The translations under genes were made by a program, and so were the position numbers. A stretch of DNA of 23,245 nucleotides from a virus: positions 1 to 23,245 of the IMG/VR virus record IMGVR_UViG_3300042691_036534. The stretch is one strand, 5' to 3'. Below the pieces are notes generated by a model. The model had not been told where the DNA came from. It did not search any database and worked only from the letters and a program-made list of their open reading frames with translations. This document shows, piece after piece, positions 1 to 6,488 of this stretch. The first letter of the stretch is position 1; every line of letters starts with the position of its first letter.

Positions 1-254
1 TAGCGTTTGAGATTGTGTATCAGTACAATTTGGTTAATTTCTGCACCCAAGTTCTGGTCAGGTGTAATCACATGAAGGTTAGTATGTAGTTGTAGTGATT
101 GCTCATCCCATGTTTCAATTTCCAGAACCATACCGTTATTGGCTTGATGTACAACAAATGATAAACAATTTTTGCGTGGCAACTGAGAAGAATATTGGTC
201 GGTTAGTTTGGCTTCATTACTGGTTAGCCAACGTTTAATCCATCTTTTGATCAT
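1..254 (-). CDS. Hypothetical protein, C-terminus outside window
   Basis: The frame is open from an ATG at 254 to the window edge (84 codons, no stop), so the gene is truncated by the window. The start overlaps the stop of the upstream gene as ATGA, which indicates translational coupling. The protein begins MIKRWIKRWLTSNEAKL, basic and amphipathic, followed by a mixed polar region with no motif I recognise. It shares the 524-552 promoter with the zinc-ribbon gene before it. Function unknown. Confidence 0.6.
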   Translation of the reverse strand, partial: MIKRWIKRWLTSNEAKLTDQYSSQLPRKNCLSFVVHQANNGMVLEIETWDEQSLQLHTNLHVITPDQNLGAEINQIVLIHNLKR

Positions 255-517
255 TGAGTTTTTCTTTCCACCATGCTGGTGATTACGCCAAAGTTTCGGC
301 GGTTGTTGGTTTGAATTTTGATGTTGATGCTGTTGCCTTTGCCAATGGTCAAATGACGCTCGTGTTTGTTGGCGTACACCGTAAGGCCCTGATACTGTTC
401 TACATCAGGTTCATTGCATTCATCGCACAGAGTATATAGTCCAGGTCGACCTGCGTAATGATCAAACTCAGTTTCACATTCTGTGCAAACAATGACTTTT
501 CTGTAATACTTGGGCAT
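251..517 (-). CDS. Small zinc-ribbon protein
   Basis: An 88-residue protein with two CxxC knuckles, CTEC near residue 11 and CDEC near residue 31, the usual pattern of a treble-clef or zinc-ribbon fold. The C-terminal half is polar with no other motif. A consensus promoter at 524-552 leaves only 6 nt between the -10 box and the ATG, so the mRNA is probably leaderless. The stop overlaps the next start (ATGA). Such small zinc proteins are common in phage early regions; binding partner unknown. Confidence 0.75.
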   Translation of the reverse strand: MPKYYRKVIVCTECETEFDHYAGRPGLYTLCDECNEPDVEQYQGLTVYANKHERHLTIGKGNSINIKIQTNNRRNFGVITSMVERKTQ

Positions 518-523
518 GCTTTA

Positions 524-552
524 ATTATAACAACGTTCTGCTAAAAACTCAA
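524..552 (-). promoter_or_regulatory. Sigma70-type promoter, leaderless
   Basis: -35 TTGAGT (547-552), 17-bp spacer, -10 TATAAT (524-529). The ATG at 517 lies 6 nt past the -10, about at the expected start site. Confidence 0.75.
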
Positions 553-565
553 CAAATTTGGTAAA

Positions 566-745
566 CTAAAAAACTTCCCAAACATAATTTCCATTGCGAT
601 CTCGTTTTAATTGCATGGGAACGCCCCGATAAATTCGGTGTTCTTCATATTTCCATTTACCTCGTTCGACTTGAACACCAATTTGATAAGCTGCGATTAT
701 GAAGAATAGTGAGATCAAAATTATCATTGTCATTGTTATTGTCAT
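566..745 (-). CDS. Single-pass membrane peptide (59 aa)
   Basis: Frame from ATG 745 to TAG 566. Residues 3-22 (TMTMIILISLFFIIAAYQIG) form one transmembrane segment; a basic, polar tail follows (KWKYEEHRIYRG). A late-type box AATAAATA at 751-758 sits exactly 5 nt before the ATG, as at other late genes here, which supports the start and suggests a leaderless late transcript. No family recognised. Confidence 0.6.
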   Translation of the reverse strand: MTITMTMIILISLFFIIAAYQIGVQVERGKWKYEEHRIYRGVPMQLKRDRNGNYVWEVF

Positions 746-750
746 ATGAT

Positions 751-758
751 TATTTATT
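751..758 (-). promoter_or_regulatory. T4-type late promoter box
   Basis: AATAAATA followed by 5 nt and the ATG at 745. It lies inside the last codons of the neighbouring phosphoesterase gene. Confidence 0.5.
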
Positions 759-1299
759 CAAGCACTGCAATATTGGTATTTGTCATCGCCCGTGGCTGCA
801 ATACTGATTCAATCAGTTGCGGTTGGTAATCTTGTACCTCCACACTGCAATTCTTGTACCAGCAATTGCCTGACTGAACCCAACCACTGTGGTTGTTATG
901 AACATGACCATACAAACAAACGTCAAATTGACATTTTGGAACAATTTGCCGGTATTCAGGTTCCTGAATGGGAAAGTGGATCAGTAATACCTTTAACCCA
1001 CCCACGTCCAGCAATCGATATTTACTTCTGCTGGCAAAATCAAATGTGTTCCAGGTGATGCTGCTGTCGTGATTACCCTGTATTAAATGAACAGTGCCAT
1101 TGAGTCTGCTGCGAAATTCGCTCATGTCACCAAATCCAAAATCACCCACGTGGTATACAGTGTCCTCAGGGCTCACTACTGAATTCCATTTGTGTATCAA
1201 CTGTTCATTCATTTCCCCCACACTGTGAAATGGTCGGTTGCAATACTTGATAATATTGCTGTGTCTGAAGTGTGTATCACTTACGATAAAAGTTTTCAT
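754..1299 (-). CDS. Calcineurin-like metallophosphoesterase
   Basis: A 181-residue protein when started at MKTFIVSDTHFRH (1299); a longer in-frame start would run into the tRNA-Leu just upstream. Metal-binding motifs of the family appear in order: SDTHF near residue 7, GDFG near 52, GNHD near 77, and GHVHNNH near 127. The family hydrolyses phosphodiesters or phosphomonoesters with a two-metal centre, usually Mn or Fe; the substrate cannot be told from sequence. The ATG is 9 nt after the encoded CCA of tRNA-Leu(GAG), so tRNA processing may create its 5' end. Confidence 0.85.
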   Translation of the reverse strand: MKTFIVSDTHFRHSNIIKYCNRPFHSVGEMNEQLIHKWNSVVSPEDTVYHVGDFGFGDMSEFRSRLNGTVHLIQGNHDSSITWNTFDFASRSKYRLLDVGGLKVLLIHFPIQEPEYRQIVPKCQFDVCLYGHVHNNHSGWVQSGNCWYKNCSVEVQDYQPQLIESVLQPRAMTNTNIAVLE

Positions 1300-1308
1300 T
1301 GATTTGTT

Positions 1309-1395
1309 TGGTGCGGATGAAAGGAGTTGAACCTTCACGCCCCTGCGGGCACTGGACTCTCATTCCAGCGTGGCTGCCAGTTACACCACATCCGC
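1309..1395 (-). tRNA. tRNA-Leu(GAG)
   Basis: Acceptor GCGGATG/CATCCGC, A73, encoded CCA; anticodon stem CTGGA/TCCAG with loop ATGAGAG; long variable arm; T arm with loop TTCAACT. Reads CUC/CUU. Confidence 0.93.
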
Positions 1396-1407
1396 AAAAT
1401 TTTAATA

Positions 1408-1479
1408 CTAACGTGTTGGAGGATATCTAAGTTTAAGATAAAACCCAACTAACATCAATACAAGTACGAGAATCATCAT
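1408..1479 (-). CDS. Tiny membrane peptide (23 aa)
   Basis: The open frame MMILVLVLMLVGFYLKLR plus five more residues ends in TAG at 1408. It is almost entirely one hydrophobic helix with a positive C-terminus. The ATG is 8 nt past the CCA of tRNA-Leu(CAA), and no Shine-Dalgarno is present, as for other post-tRNA genes in this window. It resembles the other micro-membrane proteins at 566-745, 3239-3316, 15003-15146 and 15227-15325 in type, not in sequence. It could be chance. Confidence 0.4.
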   Translation of the reverse strand: MMILVLVLMLVGFYLKLRYPPTR

Positions 1480-1487
1480 AGGATTTT

Positions 1488-1574
1488 TGGTACCAGGGGA
1501 GGGATTCGAACCCTCATGAGCTTGCGCTCAATGGTTTTTGAGACCATCACGTAAACCTATTCCGTCACTCCTGC
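1488..1574 (-). tRNA. tRNA-Leu(CAA), imperfect acceptor
   Basis: Anticodon stem ATGGT/ACCAT with loop CTCAAAA; long variable arm TGAGC-GCAA-GCTCA; T arm GAGGG/CCCTC; A73 and encoded CCA. The acceptor GCAGGAG/CCCTGGT has two mismatches and two wobbles, so aminoacylation may be poor. Confidence 0.75.
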
Positions 1575-1581
1575 TTGTAGA

Positions 1582-1773
1582 TTACTTTATTGATCGATTG
1601 GGTAATTGAGATTGAAATTGTTCCATAGCTGCGATTTCTTTATTCAAAATGTTTAGAGCTTCCTGCCTTCGCCTAATCGCGAACTCGTATGTAGGTCCCC
1701 AACTGAAATCATCGGAATCCGGTCCACATTCCTCTAACGATTCTTTGACTTGACGTAACTGTTGCAGTGTCAT
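1582..1773 (-). CDS. Hypothetical charged protein (63 aa)
   Basis: A complete frame lying exactly between two tRNA genes: the ATG is 6 nt after the CCA of tRNA-Met and the stop is 7 nt before the 5' end of tRNA-Leu(CAA). The protein is polar and predicted helical, with a possible short coiled coil in the C-terminal half (RRRQEALNILNKEIAAMEQF). No family recognised. No Shine-Dalgarno is visible before the ATG. Confidence 0.6.
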   Translation of the reverse strand: MTLQQLRQVKESLEECGPDSDDFSWGPTYEFAIRRRQEALNILNKEIAAMEQFQSQLPNRSIK

Positions 1774-1779
1774 AAATTT

Positions 1780-1854
1780 TGGTGCCTAGAGTTGGATTTG
1801 AACCAACAACTTCTGCCTTATGAGAGCAGCGTTCTACCCTTGAACTATCCAGGC
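1780..1854 (-). tRNA. tRNA-Met/Ile2(CAT)
   Basis: Acceptor GCCTGGA/TCTAGGC, A73, encoded CCA; anticodon loop CTCATAA; T arm GTTGG/CCAAC. The paired G1-C72 argues against an initiator; elongator Met and lysidine-type Ile cannot be separated by eye. Confidence 0.92.
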
Positions 1855-2087
1855 TTTTGATTTTCTTTTTGTTGTTCTTTGTACATTTCAGCTTGTTCTT
1901 CCATTTGCCAACGTTCACGCAATGCGAACTCTTTGAAATACATGAGATCACTCACTGCTGTATTATATAGCTCGTCTGAGATGTCTCCCTGCAATTTTAA
2001 GAATTCCACAAGATGCATTAGCCTAAACCAACGACCTTCTTTGAATTCTTCAACTAAATTTTGATTACACTCATCACATCTTATCAT
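1845..2087 (-). CDS. Small CxxC protein (80 aa)
   Basis: Start chosen at ATG 2087 (MIRCDECNQN) because AGGAG stands 7 nt upstream. One N-terminal CDEC knuckle is visible and the remainder is helical and charged (a Glu/Gln/Lys-rich tail), so zinc would need a partner or dimer. The 3' end runs 10 nt into the tRNA-Met gene, and the start lies inside the end of the upstream paralog, so three genes (2522 to 1845) form one coupled operon. Function unknown. Confidence 0.65.
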   Translation of the reverse strand: MIRCDECNQNLVEEFKEGRWFRLMHLVEFLKLQGDISDELYNTAVSDLMYFKEFALRERWQMEEQAEMYKEQQKENQKPG

Positions 2088-2298
2088 AATCACTCCTGCT
2101 GCAAAACCAGCATTTGAGACCAAAAGCATTACGTCTTTTGGTAGAAGTCCCATCTGGCCAGTGACAATCACACCTTTGATGTACTTGATTGAACAAATCT
2201 CGCCAGGGACCCGAACCAGTGTGACCTCGTTGGGATACGGGCATGTTTTTCATTTGTTCAATTAAATCACGTACTATGATTAAATCAAAAACCGTCAT
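2074..2298 (-). CDS. CDC-PDGT zinc-ribbon paralog, copy 2
   Basis: A 74-residue protein starting MTVFDLIIV, identical over nine residues to the gene just upstream. The C-terminal half carries CDCHWPDGTSTKR followed by CWFC and SD, that is a C-D-C, PDGT, CxxC zinc-ribbon signature shared with 2295-2522 and 13999-14229. The start overlaps the previous stop as ATGA. It is probably a tandem duplicate; role unknown. Confidence 0.7.
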   Translation of the reverse strand: MTVFDLIIVRDLIEQMKNMPVSQRGHTGSGPWRDLFNQVHQRCDCHWPDGTSTKRRNAFGLKCWFCSRSDYDKM

Positions 2299-2522
2299 AA
2301 ACTTTTATAATCGCTTTTACCACAAAACTGACACACTGGTCCCAGCTGCAATTGTTCTGTAAAAAAGGTTTGTTTCCGTGTACTGGTGCCATCAGGAAAT
2401 TTACAATCGCATTTTTGCTTAATCTGAGCAATCAATTTCTTATATTGAGAAGTTTTGACCCACTTGCATTTTTCAATTTGATTGCGTAGGTCTTGTACTA
2501 TGATTAAATCAAAAACCGTCAT
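2295..2522 (-). CDS. CDC-PDGT zinc-ribbon paralog, copy 1
   Basis: A 75-residue protein starting MTVFDLIIVQDL, a predicted helical N-terminal half, then CDCKFPDGTST and CQFCGKSD, four cysteines suited to one zinc. Its ATG is 6 nt after the CCA of tRNA-Lys(CTT) with no Shine-Dalgarno. It is followed without a gap by its paralog. A nucleic-acid or protein-binding zinc ribbon is likely, but no named family is recognised. Confidence 0.7.
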   Translation of the reverse strand: MTVFDLIIVQDLRNQIEKCKWVKTSQYKKLIAQIKQKCDCKFPDGTSTRKQTFFTEQLQLGPVCQFCGKSDYKSL

Positions 2523-2528
2523 AATTTT

Positions 2529-2604
2529 TGGTGATCCCGGTGAGATTTGAACTCACGACTTTATGTTTAAGAGACATATACTCTACCAACTGAGTTACGA
2601 GATC
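2529..2604 (-). tRNA. tRNA-Lys(CTT)
   Basis: Acceptor GATCTCG/CGGGATC, A73, encoded CCA; anticodon stem TATGT/ACATA, loop CTCTTAA; T arm GTGAG/CTCAC. Confidence 0.93.
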
Positions 2605-2719
2605 ATAAACTTTTGGAGTTTTACTACACCACAATGTTGAGCCCCAACAGCGTTCGCAACTTAATCGGGCCTTGCTGAGACATTGCGTAGACGGGCGACT
2701 CCGACCGGTAATTTGTATT

Positions 2720-2791
2720 TGGTGCGCCGATGAGATTCGAACTCACATCCACTATCAAAGATAGTACTCTTGCCAGTTGAGCTACGAGCGC
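2720..2791 (-). tRNA. Degenerate tRNA, anticodon unclear
   Basis: D arm, T arm (GTGAG/CTCAT, loop TTCGAAT), A73 and CCA are present, but the gene is only 72 nt with CCA. The acceptor 3' strand is one base short (CGGCGC), and the anticodon arm ACTAT-CTTTG-ATAGT has a 5-nt loop if paired fully. A parent with loop CTTTGAT (anticodon TTG, Gln) that lost two bases would explain it; a TTT reading needs C33. It lies directly downstream of the rRNA-mimic RNA. Confidence 0.5.
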
Positions 2792-2798
2792 AAAATGT

Positions 2799-3227
2799 TT
2801 TGCAATAACTCTGTGTGCTGCTACGCCAAAAGACACTAAAGGAAGTAACCATCGTCGGACTTCGACCTTGCGACTCTGTAACTAACATTGGCTTCATCGT
2901 TTTTCAGGGTACTGCTAACTTCATTACCTGTTGATCCATCGCCATTCCGCATTATAGATGCCTTCAGGGGCAATACACTTTGTTAGAGTGTATCGGGTCC
3001 ATACCATCTCATTATGGGCATACAACGAAGTAGCAATTCTACGCATAACAAGTTCGACTGTAAAACAGACTTGGACCACACCAGCTTAAACCGGTCTGTG
3101 CTGTATTTTATGCTGAGACCACACGACAAGTCTTGATCAGCAACCAACCAATGGCAGCGTGTCTACTCTTTAAAGGATGGCTGCTTCTAAGCCAACCTCC
3201 AGAGTTATTGCAAATTGTCAAAGAACT
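2799..3227 (-). ncRNA. Structured RNA with 23S GTPase-centre mimic
   Basis: On the minus strand a 15-bp perfect helix (3200-3214 with 2799-2813) closes about 385 nt of non-coding sequence. Just 5' is AGTTCTTTGACAA (3215-3227), an rRNA-type boxA. Immediately inside the helix is GGTTGGCTTAGAAGCAGCCA then TCCTTTAAAGAGT (about 3164-3198). As I remember E. coli 23S rRNA, this matches helices 43-44, the binding site of ribosomal protein uL11 and thiostrepton, nearly base for base. The rest has further hairpins (for example ATACACT/AGTGTAT near 2972-2993) but no rRNA match I can name. Transcription probably comes from the 3459-3487 promoter. Confidence 0.7.
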
Positions 3228-3238
3228 TGAGAACCTGA

Positions 3239-3316
3239 TTAACTGGATTTTTGCGATGCAAGATTCAGTGTGAGAATTGTTCCAAATACTCCCATCAAAA
3301 ACCCTAAAATAAACAT
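3239..3316 (-). CDS. Membrane peptide (25 aa)
   Basis: ATG at 3316 preceded by a clear AAGGAG six bases upstream, ending TAA at 3239. The product is one hydrophobic helix, MFILGFLMGVFGTILTLNL, with a short polar tail. It sits between the expanded tRNA at 3335-3426 and the boxA of the structured RNA, all behind one promoter. Short single-span phage peptides of this kind often act on host membrane functions, but nothing specific is visible. Confidence 0.6.
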   Translation of the reverse strand: MFILGFLMGVFGTILTLNLASQKSS

Positions 3317-3334
3317 GGATTCTCCTTAAAATTT

Positions 3335-3426
3335 TGGTGCGGGCTACTGGTGCCGACCCAGTTTCTAGTCGCTAATCTGGCGAGACTGCTTATAAGGCAG
3401 CTTGAGGAGCCGTCCTCCCAACCCGC
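3335..3426 (-). tRNA. tRNA-like, anticodon UAU, long variable arm
   Basis: Acceptor GCGGGTT/AGCCCGC (7 bp), A73, encoded CCA; D stem GAGG/CCTC with a 6-nt loop; anticodon stem GCTGC/GCAGT and loop CTTATAA giving TAT (Ile, AUA); variable region of 22 nt with helix TCGC/GCGA; T stem ACTGG/CCAGT with a non-standard loop GTCGGCA. Position 8 is G rather than T. Class-II architecture is not expected for Ile. Confidence 0.7.
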
Positions 3427-3458
3427 ATGTTTTGTTGTTGCGTTACTGCTACTCTTTT

Positions 3459-3487
3459 AGTATAACATTATATCAACTGAGTGTCAA
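3459..3487 (-). promoter_or_regulatory. Sigma70-type promoter
   Basis: -35 TTGACA (3482-3487), 17-bp spacer, -10 TATACT (3459-3464), then the AAAAGAGTAGCAG tail shared with most promoters here. It drives the UAU tRNA, the 25-aa peptide and the structured RNA, and lies in the 3' end of the upstream gene. Confidence 0.85.
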
Positions 3488-3806
3488 CTTTTTTCCAGCG
3501 AGTGGTCAACCATTTGCATATTCGCATTCGCGTATATTGTCTTTGTGCTGGGTGGTCCTGGAACGTCACCTGAACAATTTGATTGACTGGTATCACATGA
3601 TGTTGATCATCAATTAAAAATAACGGACTGTTGGACACAAATTGTTCAGCAACGTATCTAGCACTTTGTACCATTTCTAATTTATTGTTTAATTTTGGTC
3701 CCACGTGCAGGCTGTGTGTTTGCTCGTTTGTTTTGATCACAATTTCACACAACCACACCTTGATGGTGCAGCTTTCTCGATGTGATAACCAGGTGGGAAA
3801 TTGCAT
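3468..3806 (-). CDS. Hypothetical protein (112 aa)
   Basis: Frame from ATG 3806, preceded at exactly 5 nt by the late box TATAAATA (3812-3819), so a leaderless late mRNA is likely. The sequence is globular (VWLCEIVIKTNEQTHSL, then LFLIDDQHHVIPVNQIVQVT) with beta-rich patterns and a basic C-terminus; no family recognised. It diverges from the virion-gene block at 3877. The early promoter for the tRNA/ncRNA unit is embedded in its last codons. Confidence 0.65.
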   Translation of the reverse strand: MQFPTWLSHRESCTIKVWLCEIVIKTNEQTHSLHVGPKLNNKLEMVQSARYVAEQFVSNSPLFLIDDQHHVIPVNQIVQVTFQDHPAQRQYTRMRICKWLTTRWKKVDTQLI

Positions 3807-3811
3807 ATGAA

Positions 3812-3819
3812 TATTTATA
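3812..3819 (-). promoter_or_regulatory. T4-type late promoter box
   Basis: TATAAATA, a perfect match to the T4 late consensus, then 5 nt (TTCAT) and the ATG at 3806. Confidence 0.7.
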
Positions 3820-3863
3820 CCATGCAGAACAAGGATTGTTTAGAAAGTTATTACAGTAAAACG

Positions 3864-3871
3864 GATAAATA
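3864..3871 (+). promoter_or_regulatory. Late promoter box for virion block
   Basis: GATAAATA, then 5 nt (ACGAC) and the ATG at 3877. It is divergent from the minus-strand late box at 3812-3819. Confidence 0.65.
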
Positions 3872-3876
3872 ACGAC

Positions 3877-5247
3877 ATGCGATTCACGGAATTTTTAGCT
3901 GAACTCAGACGACAAGAAAAAGAAAAATCACCCGAGCCCAAATACACAGAACTGGGCCATCCTGCTGCCATCGAATATCTCAAAGGCCGTGATCTCAGTA
4001 AGTATGCGATAACCATGACCAATTTGCCCAAAGTTGGTGTTAATCCCAGATCCACATACAAAACTCCCCTGGGCATCTACTTCTATCCAGCCGAATATTA
4101 TGTGGACGTGCAAGGTAGAGTGCCATTTCAGGCTGATGCCAAATACATCAATATTCTGCAATTGACAACCAATAAAATCTTATATCTGAATCAGATGAGC
4201 ACAAACTCAATAAATGCTGCGCTCAACAAACTCAAACAACTACCAATTACTGGCCTGGACCTCAATGGGGTTATCAATGAACTAATTAATGACGCACAAG
4301 GTGGAGCCAGAGTGCGAACAAAATCAGGAAAATTTTGGTATGTGTTGTGGAAGTTGAGCGATGAAATATCTATGCATACCTTGCATACAAAGTATTCAGG
4401 TACATCAGTTGTGTGGAATTATTTGTTTAGACAGATGGGGTACGACGTAGTCATTGATCAAGGCAGAGGCATCATACACCAACAAGAACCCACTCAGGGT
4501 TTTATTGCCAATCCACGTGGCACATATCGTTTGGAAAAAACCATTAATAATATAGGTACTTACGAATTATCCACTAAACAGTTAGCGCATCAAGCAAGTC
4601 AAAGCAGCAACAGCAAAGAAGCGGTACATCTAGCACTGGTAACTCAAAACCCTTATGTAATTGGCAAAATAAAAAACCCCAGCGAACAGGTGCAATTAGC
4701 TGCGGTTCAGGGGAACGGGCGAGCAATTGAATACATCAAAAACCCCAGCGAACAGGTGCAATTGGCTGCGGTTCAGCAGCACGGGAAGGCAATTGAACTC
4801 ATCAAAAATCCCAGCGAACAGGTGCAGTTGGCTGCGGTGCGACGAAATGGGCTGGCAATCCGGTACATCAAAAACCCCAGTGAGCAGGTGCAATTGGCTG
4901 CGGTGCAAAAAGATGGGGATGCGATCATATACATTAATGACCCCAGCGAGGCATTGCAATTGGCTGCGGTGCAACAAAATGGGACGGCAATCCGGCACAT
5001 CAAAAATCCCAGCGAACAAGTGCAACTGGCTGCGGTGCAACGAAATGGATGGGTGATCCAATACATCAAAAATCCCAGCGAACAAGTGCAGTTGGCTGCG
5101 GTGCAACAATACTGGATGTCAATACGGGACATCAAAAATCCCAGCGAGCAGGTGCAATTGGCTGCGGTGCAACAAAATGGGCTGGCAATCCGGCTCATCA
5201 AAAATCCCAGTGAAGCAGTTAAGGCAGCCGCAAAAAATCAAAAATAA
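3877..5247 (+). CDS. Putative virion protein with 22-residue repeats
   Basis: A 456-residue protein. The N-terminus MRFTEFLAELRRQE resembles T4 capsid-targeting peptides of packaged internal proteins (L-x-E is the T4 gp21 protease cleavage pattern). Residues about 25-235 form a globular domain (GVNPRSTYKTPLGIYFYP, FWYVLWKL, MGYDVVIDQGRGIIHQ) that I cannot name. Residues about 240-456 hold roughly ten 22-residue repeats with consensus KNPSEQVQLAAVQQNGLAIR plus two residues, degenerate at both ends, likely alpha-alpha solenoid (HEAT/DUF4116-like). It is read from a late box 5 nt upstream. It may be a packaged or structural protein whose repeats bind a partner; inference only. Confidence 0.8.
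   Translation: MRFTEFLAELRRQEKEKSPEPKYTELGHPAAIEYLKGRDLSKYAITMTNLPKVGVNPRSTYKTPLGIYFYPAEYYVDVQGRVPFQADAKYINILQLTTNKILYLNQMSTNSINAALNKLKQLPITGLDLNGVINELINDAQGGARVRTKSGKFWYVLWKLSDEISMHTLHTKYSGTSVVWNYLFRQMGYDVVIDQGRGIIHQQEPTQGFIANPRGTYRLEKTINNIGTYELSTKQLAHQASQSSNSKEAVHLALVTQNPYVIGKIKNPSEQVQLAAVQGNGRAIEYIKNPSEQVQLAAVQQHGKAIELIKNPSEQVQLAAVRRNGLAIRYIKNPSEQVQLAAVQKDGDAIIYINDPSEALQLAAVQQNGTAIRHIKNPSEQVQLAAVQRNGWVIQYIKNPSEQVQLAAVQQYWMSIRDIKNPSEQVQLAAVQQNGLAIRLIKNPSEAVKAAAKNQK
4610..5230 (+). repeat. 66-bp tandem repeats coding 22-aa units
   Basis: About ten in-frame 66-bp units, most starting with a variant of AAAAAYCCCAGCGARCAGGT and containing GCTGCGGT. Nucleotide conservation is high, which suggests recent expansion by unequal exchange. 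Confidence 0.9.
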
Positions 5248-5254
5248 CTAAATA
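5247..5254 (+). promoter_or_regulatory. Late promoter box
   Basis: ACTAAATA overlapping the stop of the repeat protein, then 5 nt (ACAGT) and the ATG at 5260. CTAAATA is a variant used as a late promoter in marine T4-like phages. Confidence 0.5.
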
Positions 5255-5259
5255 ACAGT

Positions 5260-6167
5260 ATGAGAGCAAATGAAATTTTATTAACGGAAGCAGAGAAAAA
5301 GTTCATCAAGCCTAGTAAAGAAATTATAGCGCCTGCAACAAGCAAAGCAACTGCAACATTTCCCATTGATCCCAACCTAGCTAATCAGCTTGTGAAAGAA
5401 ATTCAAACTAACTGCGGTTGGTTTCTCAACATCTTTAAACAGAAAAAAAATTCCTATATAGAGGTGTGGGCAAATCTGCTAACGGGGTTGCCGCGTTTAA
5501 ATCTACTTCTCCAACTTTAAGACGTCCTAAAGATAGTGAAAAGAATTCTTCAGACATATTTAACCAGATGGCATCTATGTTGGGAATAGAAGCCTTGAGA
5601 TCTAATAGTATTTTTACTACTTCAGATTCACATTTAGCTAAAGACTATGGCGAACTTTATTGCATTTTTCCTTTTGATTCTTGTAAATTCTCATGGAGTG
5701 AAACTCAAGTTGACCTAGTCGTCGACTATGAAATAGATAAATTTATTACAAATAACCTAGCACTACTTCAAGATCTTTTTCAAGATGAATATGAAAAGTA
5801 TACTGACTTGGTTTATAGTGATGATAAAAAAGCAACTCCCAGTGACATTGCCTATTTCAAGCTCTTGGAAAAAATGAGTTATTTGGAGCCTGATGAATCT
5901 GAAAGAGCAAAATACAAAAAAATAGGCGAACAGATACGTCGAGTAATGCCTACATCACCATTATTACTTGCGAAAGTTGATAAAGACAGAGAATACGATC
6001 TAGAAGCATTTCAAGATGTATATCAATTGGCAAGTGATAAGGTTGGGTTTAAATCACCGCAAGAATCACTGTCGGCAGCACTTGACTCAGGACATGAAAT
6101 TCTCATACATGGGCAGTACATTGCAGTTAAAGAGGACCTGTGGCCTTACATCAAAGATCTGCTGTAA
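5260..6167 (+). CDS. YRG-motif virion protein, split by a -1 frameshift
   Basis: Two overlapping frames make one protein of about 302 residues. The first (5260-5520) begins MRANEILLTEAEKKF, a T4-like capsid-targeting start (L-T-E/A fits gp21 cleavage). At A8 (5443-5450) a -1 shift restores KKFLYRGVGKS and continues to 6167 (RRPKDSEKNSSDIF, RSNSIFTTSDSHLAKDYG, FPFDSCKFSWSETQVDLV). The LYRG plus FTTSD pattern resembles a phage family that may be mono-ADP-ribosyltransferases, like packaged T4 Alt, but I cannot place the catalytic Glu pair. The A8 run fits programmed slippage, a mutation or a homopolymer read error. If unshifted, the product is 86 residues. Confidence 0.65.
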
Positions 6168-6169
6168 AA

Positions 6170-6177
6170 GATAAATA
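6170..6177 (+). promoter_or_regulatory. Late promoter box
   Basis: GATAAATA just after the preceding stop, then 5 nt (AACGT) and the ATG at 6183. Confidence 0.6.
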
Positions 6178-6182
6178 AACGT

Positions 6183-6488
6183 ATGAGAGCCACTGACCTA
6201 ATTCGCAACGTGCTGGATCTAATAGACAGCATTGATCAACCCGGTGCTGAAATTGTAGCACCTGTACCGGCACCAGCCGACGACGAACTGCGCAGAATGC
6301 AGCAAATTGCTGGGTTGCAAACAGCAGAACCCACCTGCTTTGCTAACGAACCTGCTGAAGCCTACGCTGATGTTGCGGCTGTGACTGTGAATGCTGGCGG
6401 CGGCGTCAACGGCCCCAAACACCCCAGCGACATTCGCAGTGACAGCGTGAGCATGTATCCTGACTTTCAAGCAAGGGCAAGACGATAA
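6183..6488 (+). CDS. Conserved T4-like small protein (101 aa)
   Basis: N-terminus MRATDLIRNVLDLIDSID is amphipathic and similar in style to the two upstream virion genes. The middle is Ala/Pro/Glu-rich and likely disordered. The C-terminus GPKHPSDIRSDSVSMYPDF is, from memory, a conserved tail in marine T4-like phage hypothetical proteins. It has its own late box 5 nt upstream, and its stop overlaps the start of the ubiquitin-like gene (TAATG), so the two are coupled. Role unknown; a minor capsid or packaged protein is plausible. Confidence 0.7.
   Translation: MRATDLIRNVLDLIDSIDQPGAEIVAPVPAPADDELRRMQQIAGLQTAEPTCFANEPAEAYADVAAVTVNAGGGVNGPKHPSDIRSDSVSMYPDFQARARR

Noticed and set aside
2661-2897. 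Minus-strand frame of 78 codons across the 2.7-2.9 kb region
   Set aside because: It runs through the degenerate tRNA and the structured RNA; no Shine-Dalgarno and an implausible composition.
4696-5201. Antisense frames of 137 and 142 codons with repeats
   Set aside because: They are mirror images of the 66-bp coding repeats; the plus frame has a promoter, start and full-length protein.
4610-5230. CRISPR array suggested by regular 66-bp repeats
   Set aside because: The whole unit is repeated and coding, with no unique spacers and no cas genes.
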